64,000 nucleotides of DNA, from contig CAMLQK010000001.1 of assembly GCA_946482285.1 (NCBI GenBank), positions 62,001-126,000 of the forward strand, read 5' to 3'. Source of the stretch: an uncultured Candidatus Saccharibacteria bacterium (GTDB lineage: Bacteria; Patescibacteria; Saccharimonadia; Saccharimonadales; UBA4665). A model generated the notes under the pieces. That model was not told where the DNA came from. It ran no database searches and saw nothing but the letters and a program-made list of their open reading frames with translations. Each line of letters begins with the position of its first letter. Position 1 is the first letter of the stretch. This document shows, in pieces, positions 43,219-50,758 of this stretch. The translations under genes were made by a program, and so were the position numbers.

Positions 43219-43962
43219 ATGAGGAATATAGAAAAGGACCGCAGCCTACAATATATCCCTGCCGATGAAAAACGCCTTGCTGGAGCGAGGGATGTTTACC
43301 AAACGGCGGTTCGTCTGCGGCCAGTCCTCGATACTGTCTTTAAAGTGGGCGGGCTTTTAGATAGCTTCCTCCTTGACCACCCTCATATCGAAGACCGTGA
43401 TATGCTTCAGACAGAGCAGAGAGTAGCCGGAAAAGTTATATCTCAGATGTACGCCGCACGGGTCAACCAACAAGTATATTGCGCCGTCGAAGTTGGCTAC
43501 CTGCGCCACCTATTCAACGCTACGCACAAAACTCACCCGTCTATCATATCGATGCTGGGGGTAACGCGCGAGATCGCCCTGCGAAGCAGCATGCATCTTG
43601 AACTTCCACCTGCCCCGGCCGTTACTTTTGAACCGGTACAAATCCCCGACCCGAAGGAACTTGTATACGCAGGAGTATTCGCAGCATTTACCAGACCTAT
43701 CGACGACATACAGCCAATGCGCACTAGCATTGATGCTTATCAGCCTCAGTTGCTTTGGAAGATAGACCCCACACCAAGTTATTTTTACCCAATAGATAAT
43801 CGCAATCTACTACACCCCGTCCATCAAGGTGACCTTATTATTAGCCACAAAGACGCCGCAGAAATTAATGTAGGTGCCGATTATATGGTATTCTTTGATC
43901 CGCAGTCAGATACATATCGTTCGGCCATATACGAATATGCGGACAATATGCGGCAAGTCTAG
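43219..43962 (+). CDS. Hypothetical protein, 247 aa
   Basis: Not recognised. Soluble; it starts with a basic segment followed by YIPADEKRL, then helical regions (GARDVYQTAVRLRPVLDTVF) and a C-terminal beta-rich part (GDLIISHKDAAEINVG, YMVFFDPQSD). Its size and layout resemble the next gene (both ~248 aa, with YIP near the start and a late aromatic-rich strand), so the two may be distant paralogues. It is divergent from the two-component system. Confidence 0.6.
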   Translation: MRNIEKDRSLQYIPADEKRLAGARDVYQTAVRLRPVLDTVFKVGGLLDSFLLDHPHIEDRDMLQTEQRVAGKVISQMYAARVNQQVYCAVEVGYLRHLFNATHKTHPSIISMLGVTREIALRSSMHLELPPAPAVTFEPVQIPDPKELVYAGVFAAFTRPIDDIQPMRTSIDAYQPQLLWKIDPTPSYFYPIDNRNLLHPVHQGDLIISHKDAAEINVGADYMVFFDPQSDTYRSAIYEYADNMRQV

Positions 43963-44021
43963 CAATAATTGGCAGCACACCGGGGCAGTTCACACACATT
44001 TGAATAATCACAGGAGTAAGA

Positions 44022-44771
44022 ATGAGCCAGCACAACGCAAATATTATGTATATCCCTCCTACATCTGAGCGGCAAGAACAGGCCGAACAGTTATTTGAGT
44101 ATTCAAAGTCTATATCCGACCAGATAGCACAAGCCATACAGCCCAATGGACCTATGGACCAAGAAAGAAGAGACTTAGGGGAGTGCTGCGAACTAGACCA
44201 CTACGACTTCATACAAAAAATTAAAACTACAGCTACAGCCTTCGAGATAAGCCGGTTCCGTTTACTGCGTGCGAGCGGATACGTACAGGCAATAGCCGAA
44301 GTTTCGCTGCTGCGCCAATTCCAGACGGTGCCAGATGAAGCCCATCAAAACTTTAAAGATATCTACGCAACCGTGTTTGACATGGGCAGATATGCCGTAC
44401 GCTCCTTGGGTCTTCCCGAAGGGATGCCAGCAGCCAGTACGGCAAAAAACGCCAATGACATTGCTGATGCCACGTTATATACAGCGCTCCTCACACCAGC
44501 ATTATCGACCGTCGCGCCAAATGGAGAATTTAGCTTTGAGACAACCGCGCTATGGAACTTGGGCGCTGATATGCCAGTAGAAATCCACGCCAAGGAAACA
44601 GATAAGGTCTTGGAATCGTTCACTCATAAACGCGGTGGCATCCTTGTTGACGGTGACGATTACGAGGTTGTTTATCCGGAGTGGTGGGCTGCAACGTTCA
44701 TGGACATTGCTTCACCAGGCAAACAATACAACCGACTATTACTAAACCGGCTTGCCGAGTTAGAAAGCTAA
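44022..44771 (+). CDS. Hypothetical protein, 249 aa, possible paralogue of the preceding gene
   Basis: Not recognised. The start MSQHNANIMYIPP has a good SD site (AGGAG, 7 nt upstream). A helical N-terminal half (QLFEYSKSISDQIAQAIQ, IAEVSLLRQFQTV) is followed by VLESFTHKRGGILVDGDDYE and YPEWWAATFMDIAS. It starts 59 nt after the previous gene and ends 4 nt before the convergent cupin gene. Confidence 0.6.
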   Translation: MSQHNANIMYIPPTSERQEQAEQLFEYSKSISDQIAQAIQPNGPMDQERRDLGECCELDHYDFIQKIKTTATAFEISRFRLLRASGYVQAIAEVSLLRQFQTVPDEAHQNFKDIYATVFDMGRYAVRSLGLPEGMPAASTAKNANDIADATLYTALLTPALSTVAPNGEFSFETTALWNLGADMPVEIHAKETDKVLESFTHKRGGILVDGDDYEVVYPEWWAATFMDIASPGKQYNRLLLNRLAELES

Positions 44772-44775
44772 CGAG

Positions 44776-45234
44776 TTATTGGACACTGCCATTGGCAGCA
44801 TACTCCGCATCTCGTTCCTCTGGTGTTTGGTGCTTGCGGGCGTAATCGTCTTCAAGCCGCCACGTCGTACCGGCTTCAGGCGTAGAAACTTCCAATATGT
44901 CGCAGCCGCCCTCCAAACCTTTTAAGCGATGCTTTTGGCCAAGCCGTGCCGTGTAGCCCTTGCCCGGTTCCAACACTGTTTCGATAAGTTCACCTTTATT
45001 ATTTTCCCAGATAACAGCTCCGTTGCCGCTCATCAGGAACCAGCTTTCTTGTTTTACGTCGTGAACTTGCAAGCTCAGTCGGGCGTTCTGGTTAACATGG
45101 ATGACCTTACCCATATATGGCAAGCCGTCTGGCACCCAGTGCAGCTCATAGCCCCAGGGCTTTTCAATACGGCGAACATATGGTTCGTTGCTAAAATTAC
45201 TCGGATCAAAGGCAGGTATCTGTTGCTCGTCCAT
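44776..45234 (-). CDS. Cupin protein, mannose-6-phosphate isomerase type II-like
   Basis: 152 aa, single cupin barrel. EKPWGYELHWV is the start of PMI type II/GDP-mannose pyrophosphorylase C-terminal domains. LSLQVHDVKQESWFLMSG gives the metal-binding region; the family's second His is Val or Gln in places, so activity is uncertain. RLGQKHRLKGLEGGCDILEVS is the second cupin motif. It follows pgi and the PMI-like SIS gene with an AAGGA SD site, so the three form a sugar-phosphate isomerase operon. Confidence 0.82.
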   Translation of the reverse strand: MDEQQIPAFDPSNFSNEPYVRRIEKPWGYELHWVPDGLPYMGKVIHVNQNARLSLQVHDVKQESWFLMSGNGAVIWENNKGELIETVLEPGKGYTARLGQKHRLKGLEGGCDILEVSTPEAGTTWRLEDDYARKHQTPEERDAEYAANGSVQ

Positions 45235-45260
45235 TCTTTACTGTCCTTCTTTAGGTTTGC

Positions 45261-46550
45261 TTACGCTTCCAGCAAGCGTTTGGTTTCTATCTTATAGGCT
45301 TCGACGTTTGGCTGGTCAAAGCTATTTACATTGAGCATGGTGCCCAAGTACATCATTTCTAACATTTTAAACTGCAGAAATGCCCCAAGCGATTGCTCGT
45401 CAAGTGCATCAAGCACCACATCCATATATGGCAAGTCTGCTTTTTGGTAAGCAACTTGCACACCTTTCAAAATCGCGTCCATAATATCTTCCGCGGTTTT
45501 TGCCGTTAGCATCGGCAACAATTCTGGAAATACACGCTGCTGGGGCATGCCAATCCCGCCTGCTGGCTTTGCAGATACAAAGGTCGTTATCTTATCTTTA
45601 GGGCCGCCCAAGTATAGCTGGCCAACCGAGTGCAAGTCAGTTGACCCCAATGAAACCGTTGGTGTAATGCCGGTATGCACCACTGCGCCGCTGATGTCAT
45701 GTTCTTTGCCGATGCTTTCGCCCATAAGCTGACGATACCACTTGCCTAATGACTCCAGTTCGGGGTGGAATAAAAAGGTATCGTGCATGATACGTCCCTG
45801 CTTGTATTGCAGCGCCAGCACGGCCGCTGATTGTGCTGCATAATTTTGTTGTCCGCCCAAACAATGGTCAAGCAATTGGCGTGCACCTGCACACAACTTG
45901 TGGACATTGATACCGATGGTGGCTAGCGGAAATAGGCCGACAGCCGATAGCACCGAGTAGCGGCCGCCAACAGGTGCTGGTATAGGCAGCGTCGCGATAC
46001 CCTGTGCATGTGCCAGCTCCCAAAGTTGTGACCCTTCGTCTGTAATAGCCACAAACCGGTCACTTATTGGGCCGAGCTTAGATGCAAGCATGTTAGCAAT
46101 AATTTCAAAGTTTGCAATGGTTTCGGTAGTCCCGCCGGATTTGCTTATAACAGATACCAGTACTTCGTCTTTGCTTTGCAGTGTGTTAACAAGCAGCTGG
46201 GCTTGGGCGAACCATTCAGGATCGGTCGTTTCGGCAAAAATGAGACGCGGGAAGTGTTGGGGGAGCATATCCTGCTGGCCGCGCAATGCATCGTATATCG
46301 CCCTTGTTCCCAAATTAGACCCGCCAATACCTACAACAATGTGGTATTTTAGTCGGCCGCCTGATTTTTCAGCCGCAAGAGCCTGCGCCCTGCCGACGCT
46401 GTCCGTATCATCCGGCAGATGCAGAGAGCTTTCGGCTGCATCGTATACGGGGCTTGTGCGTGCTGCGCGCAGCTCGGAAGTGTAGCCTTCTACTGATGCC
46501 ATAGCCTCATCCGTGATGACACCAGCATGCGTTGTCTTTAGTTGGATCAT
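45261..46550 (-). CDS. pgi: Glucose-6-phosphate isomerase
   Basis: 429 aa. Interconverts glucose-6-P and fructose-6-P. Family blocks: VVGIGGSNLGTRAIYDAL, VISKSGGTTETIANFEI, a GGRYSVLSAVGLFP region, SLGSTDLHSVGQLYLGG (catalytic His), and the C-terminal FDQPNVEAYK. The shorter length fits the bacterial/Gram-positive-type enzyme. SD GGAGGG lies 5 nt before the ATG, which is 1 nt after the upstream gene. Confidence 0.94.
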   Translation of the reverse strand: MIQLKTTHAGVITDEAMASVEGYTSELRAARTSPVYDAAESSLHLPDDTDSVGRAQALAAEKSGGRLKYHIVVGIGGSNLGTRAIYDALRGQQDMLPQHFPRLIFAETTDPEWFAQAQLLVNTLQSKDEVLVSVISKSGGTTETIANFEIIANMLASKLGPISDRFVAITDEGSQLWELAHAQGIATLPIPAPVGGRYSVLSAVGLFPLATIGINVHKLCAGARQLLDHCLGGQQNYAAQSAAVLALQYKQGRIMHDTFLFHPELESLGKWYRQLMGESIGKEHDISGAVVHTGITPTVSLGSTDLHSVGQLYLGGPKDKITTFVSAKPAGGIGMPQQRVFPELLPMLTAKTAEDIMDAILKGVQVAYQKADLPYMDVVLDALDEQSLGAFLQFKMLEMMYLGTMLNVNSFDQPNVEAYKIETKRLLEA

Positions 46551-46551
46551 A

Positions 46552-47601
46552 CTAACCCTCCGTTGGTGTTGGCACCATTAGTGCATCTTTAAGTTTATCG
46601 ACGAGTTCGAGCGGCGTTGGGTTTACCCCATTCAGTAAGCCCAGGTAAATGCCCACAAAATCACCAAATACCATCAGCCACAAAAGTTGTTCAAGTATCG
46701 TGTCACCGTCTGGACTTACAACAATTGGTGCCGGACGCATACCAGATAATAGCCGCTCGGTAACTTCAAAACGTTTTTGTATTTGCGGATGCTCAAGCTG
46801 GCTGCGTAAATCAACCACAGCGTATGGCTTCTCGACCGGCTGTTTGCTCCAACCGGAAAATTCATTGTGGCTGAATTCCGGTATTTGGTTAGTCCATGCC
46901 ACCTGGCGGGCGTTCTCATTAATACTGATTTTCCATTTGTATGCTGCCGAGGCTAATAGTGGTCCGCTATATACTACCACTGACTTTCCCATTAGCTCCT
47001 GGGCAAGCCCTTTGGCAGGGTTGTCTTTTGTGGCAACATCCGGACGCCAAACCGCAACCGCACGGCGTACAAATTCCTCCTGTCCAGCTAGTTGCTGAAG
47101 CGCATTTTGCTGCGCAAGCACCCCACATCCCTGCACGAGGCTTATAATTGCCCGCACGTTCAGAGATGTCGTATAGCGCGTAGTAGGCATGCCTGGTAGT
47201 AATGCAAGCGGATAGCCTTTTTGGCGTGCAATGTCTGCTAGCTTGCCGCCACTGGTAATAACCATGATTTGAGCACCACGTTGTTCAGCCTGCGCCAGAG
47301 CACCCAACGTCTCTTCGGTATTACCAGAGTAGCTAGCAGCGATGAATAATGTTTTTTCCGAAACATATGCCGGGATGTCGTATCCGCGAACAATCTCAAA
47401 TGGAACCGTATAACCGGGCCAAGTCTGGGTCATAAGTGCCGCAAGCGCCGACCCACCCATGGCGCCGAACACAATATTTTCAGGTTTGCTGGCCCCTGTC
47501 GGGAGTTCAAACTGATACACAAGGTGCCCGGACTGCTTTTCTGCAGCTCCAAGTGCATCTTGCGCATCGCGTTCATGAATATATTTCAAATCATCAAGCA
47601 T
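46552..47601 (-). CDS. SIS-domain bifunctional phosphoglucose/phosphomannose isomerase-like protein
   Basis: 349 aa. Two SIS domains: FGAMGGSALAALM, LFIASYSGNTEETLGALAQAE and ITSGGKLADIARQKG in the first. The substrate-binding region (MPTTRYTTSLNVRAII) and the PMI-type C-terminal part (NQIPEFSHNEFSGW) follow. Archaeal and bacterial PGI/PMI enzymes share these. It may supply mannose-6-P, with pgi and the cupin protein downstream. AAGGAG lies 12 nt before the ATG. Confidence 0.87.
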   Translation of the reverse strand: MLDDLKYIHERDAQDALGAAEKQSGHLVYQFELPTGASKPENIVFGAMGGSALAALMTQTWPGYTVPFEIVRGYDIPAYVSEKTLFIAASYSGNTEETLGALAQAEQRGAQIMVITSGGKLADIARQKGYPLALLPGMPTTRYTTSLNVRAIISLVQGCGVLAQQNALQQLAGQEEFVRRAVAVWRPDVATKDNPAKGLAQELMGKSVVVYSGPLLASAAYKWKISINENARQVAWTNQIPEFSHNEFSGWSKQPVEKPYAVVDLRSQLEHPQIQKRFEVTERLLSGMRPAPIVVSPDGDTILEQLLWLMVFGDFVGIYLGLLNGVNPTPLELVDKLKDALMVPTPTEG

Positions 47602-47670
47602 GTAACTTCAAACTCCTTATGGTATTATGGGTGTGAGTATTAGTATACTAGTTATTGCAAGGGGGAAACT

Positions 47671-48141
47671 ATGATGTTTGGGCACGACGACCACCAACAC
47701 CACGACGATAAGCAAAATAATCCGGCTTCGGATGGCGTACTGGCGCCAGATAATACCAACGTACCAGCTGCCGCACCAGCCCTGCCAAATGACAGCGCCG
47801 GCGATTTCATTATGGATGCGTCAAAAACGGCGCCAACCAGCACGCCAGCCGCACCAGACGACACCGTAGTAGCTGCGCCAAACGCTGACGACAGTGAACT
47901 TCTGCATATTAAGCAGGAAGCCATGCAGGCCTTGTCGCCACTGCTCGACCACCTCGACCAAGCTCCCGAGGAAAAATTCCGTACTACCATGATGATGATC
48001 CAGGCCGCAGACAACGACAAACTTATCCCTGTAGCGTATGAGGCAGCAAAAGCGATTACCGACGAGAAGACCCGTGCCCAAGCGCTCTTGGACATTGTCA
48101 ACGAAATCAACTATTTCACCCAAAACTCTTCTAACCAATAG
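47671..48141 (+). CDS. Hypothetical protein with disordered acidic N terminus, 156 aa
   Basis: Not recognised. The His/Asp-rich start (MMFGHDDHQHHDDKQN) and a Pro/Ala/Asp-rich region up to ~75 are followed by a helical C-terminal domain (LLHIKQEAMQALSPLLDHL, FRTTMMMIQAADNDKLI, YEAAKAITDEKTRAQALLDI). GGGGG lies 5 nt before the ATG. It ends 8 nt before the sortase gene, so it may be part of the sortase operon. The His cluster could bind metal. Confidence 0.62.
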   Translation: MMFGHDDHQHHDDKQNNPASDGVLAPDNTNVPAAAPALPNDSAGDFIMDASKTAPTSTPAAPDDTVVAAPNADDSELLHIKQEAMQALSPLLDHLDQAPEEKFRTTMMMIQAADNDKLIPVAYEAAKAITDEKTRAQALLDIVNEINYFTQNSSNQ

Positions 48142-48149
48142 CGTCCGCT

Positions 48150-48725
48150 ATGAAACTCGCTCGCGTTAATACAGTCCTGGTTATCCTTATAGTACTCATT
48201 AACGCCTTCATCATTGCGCTGCCATTTCTACCGGCAGCGCTTTTTATCCTCCAGAAGAACAGCGCTGCCGTTGCAAAAATGCACGAAATGGTCAAAAACA
48301 ACCCGTCTGACACACCGGTAGCTGCTGATGCAGAACAGCTAATTGTACCCGCAATGGCACTAGATACACCAATTCTGCAAAGTAACCAAAAAAGCATACT
48401 GAGCAAAGGTGTTTGGCGGCTTCCGCATACGAGCACGCCAGACAAAGGCAGCAACACTGTCCTTGTTGCCCACCGTTTTACCTACACCAACCCACGCGGC
48501 ACTTTTTACCACTTGGACAAAGTGCAGCCGGGAAACGCAATTGCTGTCCTATGGCATGGTAAAAAATATATCTATAGGGTGCAGTCATCTAGTGTAGTGC
48601 ATGCCCAGCAAACAGAGGTAGAGTCCCCCACTGTCCTGCCGCAGCTAACGCTCTATACGTGCACGCCATTATGGAACCCTACCGAACGACTCGTAATAAC
48701 TGCTCCACTGGAGGCAATTAGGTGA
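48150..48725 (+). CDS. Sortase (class E/D-like transpeptidase)
   Basis: 191 aa. Anchors surface proteins. One N-terminal helix (about 9-35), then the sortase barrel: GVWRLPHTSTPDKGSNTVLVAHR with catalytic His108, TLYTCTPLW with Cys171, and NPTERLVI with Arg180. The class is not certain. A probable substrate with LTDTG lies convergently next to it. A 33-codon frame overlaps the stop as GTGA. Confidence 0.9.
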   Translation: MKLARVNTVLVILIVLINAFIIALPFLPAALFILQKNSAAVAKMHEMVKNNPSDTPVAADAEQLIVPAMALDTPILQSNQKSILSKGVWRLPHTSTPDKGSNTVLVAHRFTYTNPRGTFYHLDKVQPGNAIAVLWHGKKYIYRVQSSSVVHAQQTEVESPTVLPQLTLYTCTPLWNPTERLVITAPLEAIR

Positions 48726-48823
48726 GTGAAAAAGCGAAGTTTTGGATATTGCTGGCACTCCTGAGTGCCAGCGTCGTACTTTTGCTTGTCGCAGCACAGT
48801 ACCTTGGCAGATTAACGTTCTAA
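48722..48823 (+). CDS. Tiny single-helix membrane protein, 33 aa
   Basis: GTG at 48722 overlaps the sortase TGA. The translated start is MSEKAKFWILLALLSASVV and the rest is hydrophobic (one helix, then AAQYLGRLTF). Coupling to the sortase and a clean stop support a real gene, but it is short. It overlaps the end of the convergent gene by 12 nt. Confidence 0.45.
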   Translation: MSEKAKFWILLALLSASVVLLLVAAQYLGRLTF

Positions 48824-49114
48824 GCGTTCGTCAGAAACAACATCTGCTGGCACCTCTTGCGGAAGAGGTTTTCGAGATGGGCGCCGCCAGATACGGACAA
48901 TCAGTGCAATCAATAACAGCAAGCATGCCAATGTCATGATAAGGACAACCATAAAGCCAGTATCCGTCAATTGGCCGCCGCCATTAGTTCCAGTATTTGA
49001 GCCGGTACCTGCACCGGTAGAAGAGCTACAGCCTTCAGTATTGTTATATACGCACTCGCCGTACGAACCCTCACCGTACGCCTGACCAACCATGATGTAA
49101 TAGTATTTATTCAT
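48812..49114 (-). CDS. Probable sortase substrate with LTDTG sorting signal, 100 aa
   Basis: No family recognised. The N-terminal 35 residues are Tyr/Gly/Cys-rich with a repeat-like YGEGSYGECVYNN. A Gly/Thr/Ser-rich spacer leads to LTDTG (residues 50-54), one hydrophobic helix (FMVVLIMTLACLLLLIALIV) and a basic segment RIWRRPSRK. That is an LPXTG-like cell-wall sorting signal, although the tail after it is long for the class. No N-terminal signal peptide is obvious, which argues against the call. Its neighbour is the sortase. Confidence 0.6.
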   Translation of the reverse strand: MNKYYYIMVGQAYGEGSYGECVYNNTEGCSSSTGAGTGSNTGTNGGGQLTDTGFMVVLIMTLACLLLLIALIVRIWRRPSRKPLPQEVPADVVSDERLER

Positions 49115-49189
49115 ATGTTTACGCTTCCAGTACCTATTGTGCTTATGATATCATGTGCTCGTTATATAGCAACAATAAGTGAGGGAAAT

Positions 49190-49399
49190 ATGTTTCAACA
49201 TTTTGGAATTCTGGGCTTTGACGCACCAGAGCTAATCATTATCCTGGCGATAGTGCTTTTACTGTTCGGAGGCAAAAAACTGCCTGAGCTTTCACGCAGC
49301 CTTGGCAACTCAATGAAGGAACTCCGCAAAGGGTTAAACGACGATGGCAAGAACGACAAGCCACGCGAAGAAAAAACTCGCCAAGAATCAGCCTCCTAG
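49190..49399 (+). CDS. tatA: Sec-independent translocase protein TatA
   Basis: 69 aa. Pore-forming subunit of the twin-arginine pathway. One N-terminal helix (PELIIILAIVLLLFG) is followed by GGKKLPELSRSLGNSMKELRKG, the amphipathic helix, and a charged tail. The ATG 49190 has GAGGG upstream; the longer frame adds residues without Tat features. The 3' end overlaps tatC by 56 nt. No TatB is seen, so this TatA may act alone with TatC, as in other minimal systems. Confidence 0.93.
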   Translation: MFQHFGILGFDAPELIIILAIVLLLFGGKKLPELSRSLGNSMKELRKGLNDDGKNDKPREEKTRQESAS

Positions 49400-50414
49400 A
49401 CCACAGCAAAAAATTGCTTTTATCGAGCACGTCCATGAACTCCGCAAACGGCTCTTTTATGTCGCAACATCCGTTGGAATTTTCAGCATCCTTGCCTACT
49501 CAGTTGAGCACCGAATTATCGAGATACTGCTGAAACCGGCGCACGACCAAGAGTTCATATACACGTCTCCGGGTGGTGGGATAGATTTCTTATTCCGTGT
49601 GTGTTTATACACGGGTATCGCTTGTAGTATCCCCGTTATCATATACCAAGTGCTTCGCTACCTTGAACCCCTCATGAAAGATGCAACGAAGCGCATGGTT
49701 TTATGGGGCAGCTTTGCGTCGGCCGTATTAGCTATTGCCGGGATTGTGTTCGGCTACTTCCTGGGCCTGCCGGCGGGGCTTGACTTCTTACTTAACCAAT
49801 TCCACACCGAGCGGATTACCGCGCTTATTACCATCCAATCATATATGTCATTTGTAATGATGTACTTGCTTGGGTCGGCAATGCTCCTGCAAGTACCGCT
49901 CATCCTGTTGTTTATCAACCGCATCAAACCCCTAAAGCCAAGTAAATTACTAAGTCTTAGTTACCAGCGCTGGGTCATCTTATTCGCCTTTATTAGTAGC
50001 GCGGTCATTAATGCCAGTCCCCAGATTATGGCGCAGCTTATGGTTGCTGGGCCAATCATTCTGTCGTACGAAGTAGGTGTGGGTATTATATGGTATGTTA
50101 ACCGGCGGCGGCCTGCGCCAGACACGCTCCGTACCATGCGCGAAGCAGACGAGCAGCGGCGGGCCGAGCGTCAAACACGTGCTGCGCAGAGCAAAACAGT
50201 TCCTTATATTCCGGTCGTACCCGCGCCAACAACACACCCAGCCGCCATGCAGCCAGCGCGGCACACACCTCCAGGCAATAGCCTCAAGCCAGCACACCCA
50301 CCACTCCAGGCAACTTCACGGAATGACCGGCCCCAAAGGCCAGTCCGTCCCATAAGTGACTTTACGCCGCGGGCACGATACCAGTTCACCCCTGCACAAC
50401 GGCTTATACAATAA
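49344..50414 (+). CDS. tatC: Sec-independent translocase protein TatC with long basic tail
   Basis: 356 aa. Six-helix receptor for Tat signal peptides. FIEHVHELRKRLFYV is the TatC start, and YQVLRYLEPLMKDATKR and ASPQIMAQLMVAGPIILSYEVGVGI match the conserved core. The C-terminal ~110 residues are a disordered Arg/Pro/Gln-rich tail that standard TatC lacks. The start shown overlaps tatA by 56 nt, so an internal start nearer FIEHV is possible. Confidence 0.93.
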   Translation: MARTTSHAKKKLAKNQPPRPQQKIAFIEHVHELRKRLFYVATSVGIFSILAYSVEHRIIEILLKPAHDQEFIYTSPGGGIDFLFRVCLYTGIACSIPVIIYQVLRYLEPLMKDATKRMVLWGSFASAVLAIAGIVFGYFLGLPAGLDFLLNQFHTERITALITIQSYMSFVMMYLLGSAMLLQVPLILLFINRIKPLKPSKLLSLSYQRWVILFAFISSAVINASPQIMAQLMVAGPIILSYEVGVGIIWYVNRRRPAPDTLRTMREADEQRRAERQTRAAQSKTVPYIPVVPAPTTHPAAMQPARHTPPGNSLKPAHPPLQATSRNDRPQRPVRPISDFTPRARYQFTPAQRLIQ

Positions 50415-50421
50415 AAATGTA

Positions 50422-50451
50422 TTGACGCTACAAGCGAACCTGCGTTACAAT
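50422..50451 (+). promoter_or_regulatory. Promoter of the small RK-motif protein
   Basis: -35 TTGACG (50422-50427), 18-bp spacer, -10 TACAAT (50446-50451); leader of about 30 nt. Confidence 0.65.
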
Positions 50452-50489
50452 CCGCTTAAGCTCCCTAAAAACATAAACAGAGAAAAAAT

Positions 50490-50684
50490 ATGCAACATTT
50501 AAACACTTTGATGCAAAAAGAAATGAGCCGTAAGGAGTTCCTGGCCGCTATTAGCCTGGGCGTAGCTTCAATCTTTGGCTTTTCGGCAATCCTTAAGATG
50601 CTTTTTGGCAAAGGTGAACAAAACCACACTGCGCAAGCTGGCTACGGCAGTAGTGCTTACGGCGGCAGCAAACGGGCTGTATAG
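50490..50684 (+). CDS. Small membrane protein with SRKEFL motif, possible Tat-linked (64 aa)
   Basis: Not recognised. MSRKEFLAAISLGVASIFGF resembles a twin-arginine signal, but with RK instead of RR. A helix follows, then a Gly/Tyr/Ser-rich end (AGYGSSAYGGSKRAV). Its place after tatAC makes a Tat substrate or accessory protein possible; the evidence is weak. An internal Met (50523) just before SRKEFL is an alternative start. Confidence 0.55.
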   Translation: MQHLNTLMQKEMSRKEFLAAISLGVASIFGFSAILKMLFGKGEQNHTAQAGYGSSAYGGSKRAV

Positions 50685-50719
50685 CAACCGTCATTCTATT
50701 AAATATTTGTTAACTTTTG

Positions 50720-50748
50720 TTGTCAACTTAACTGAAATCATGTATAGT
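50720..50748 (+). promoter_or_regulatory. Promoter of the first WhiB-sigma fusion gene
   Basis: -35 TTGTCA (50720-50725), 17-bp spacer, -10 TATAGT (50743-50748) preceded by TG. The ATG follows 10 nt later, so the mRNA should be leaderless. Confidence 0.75.
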
Positions 50749-50758
50749 ATGGCGACCT

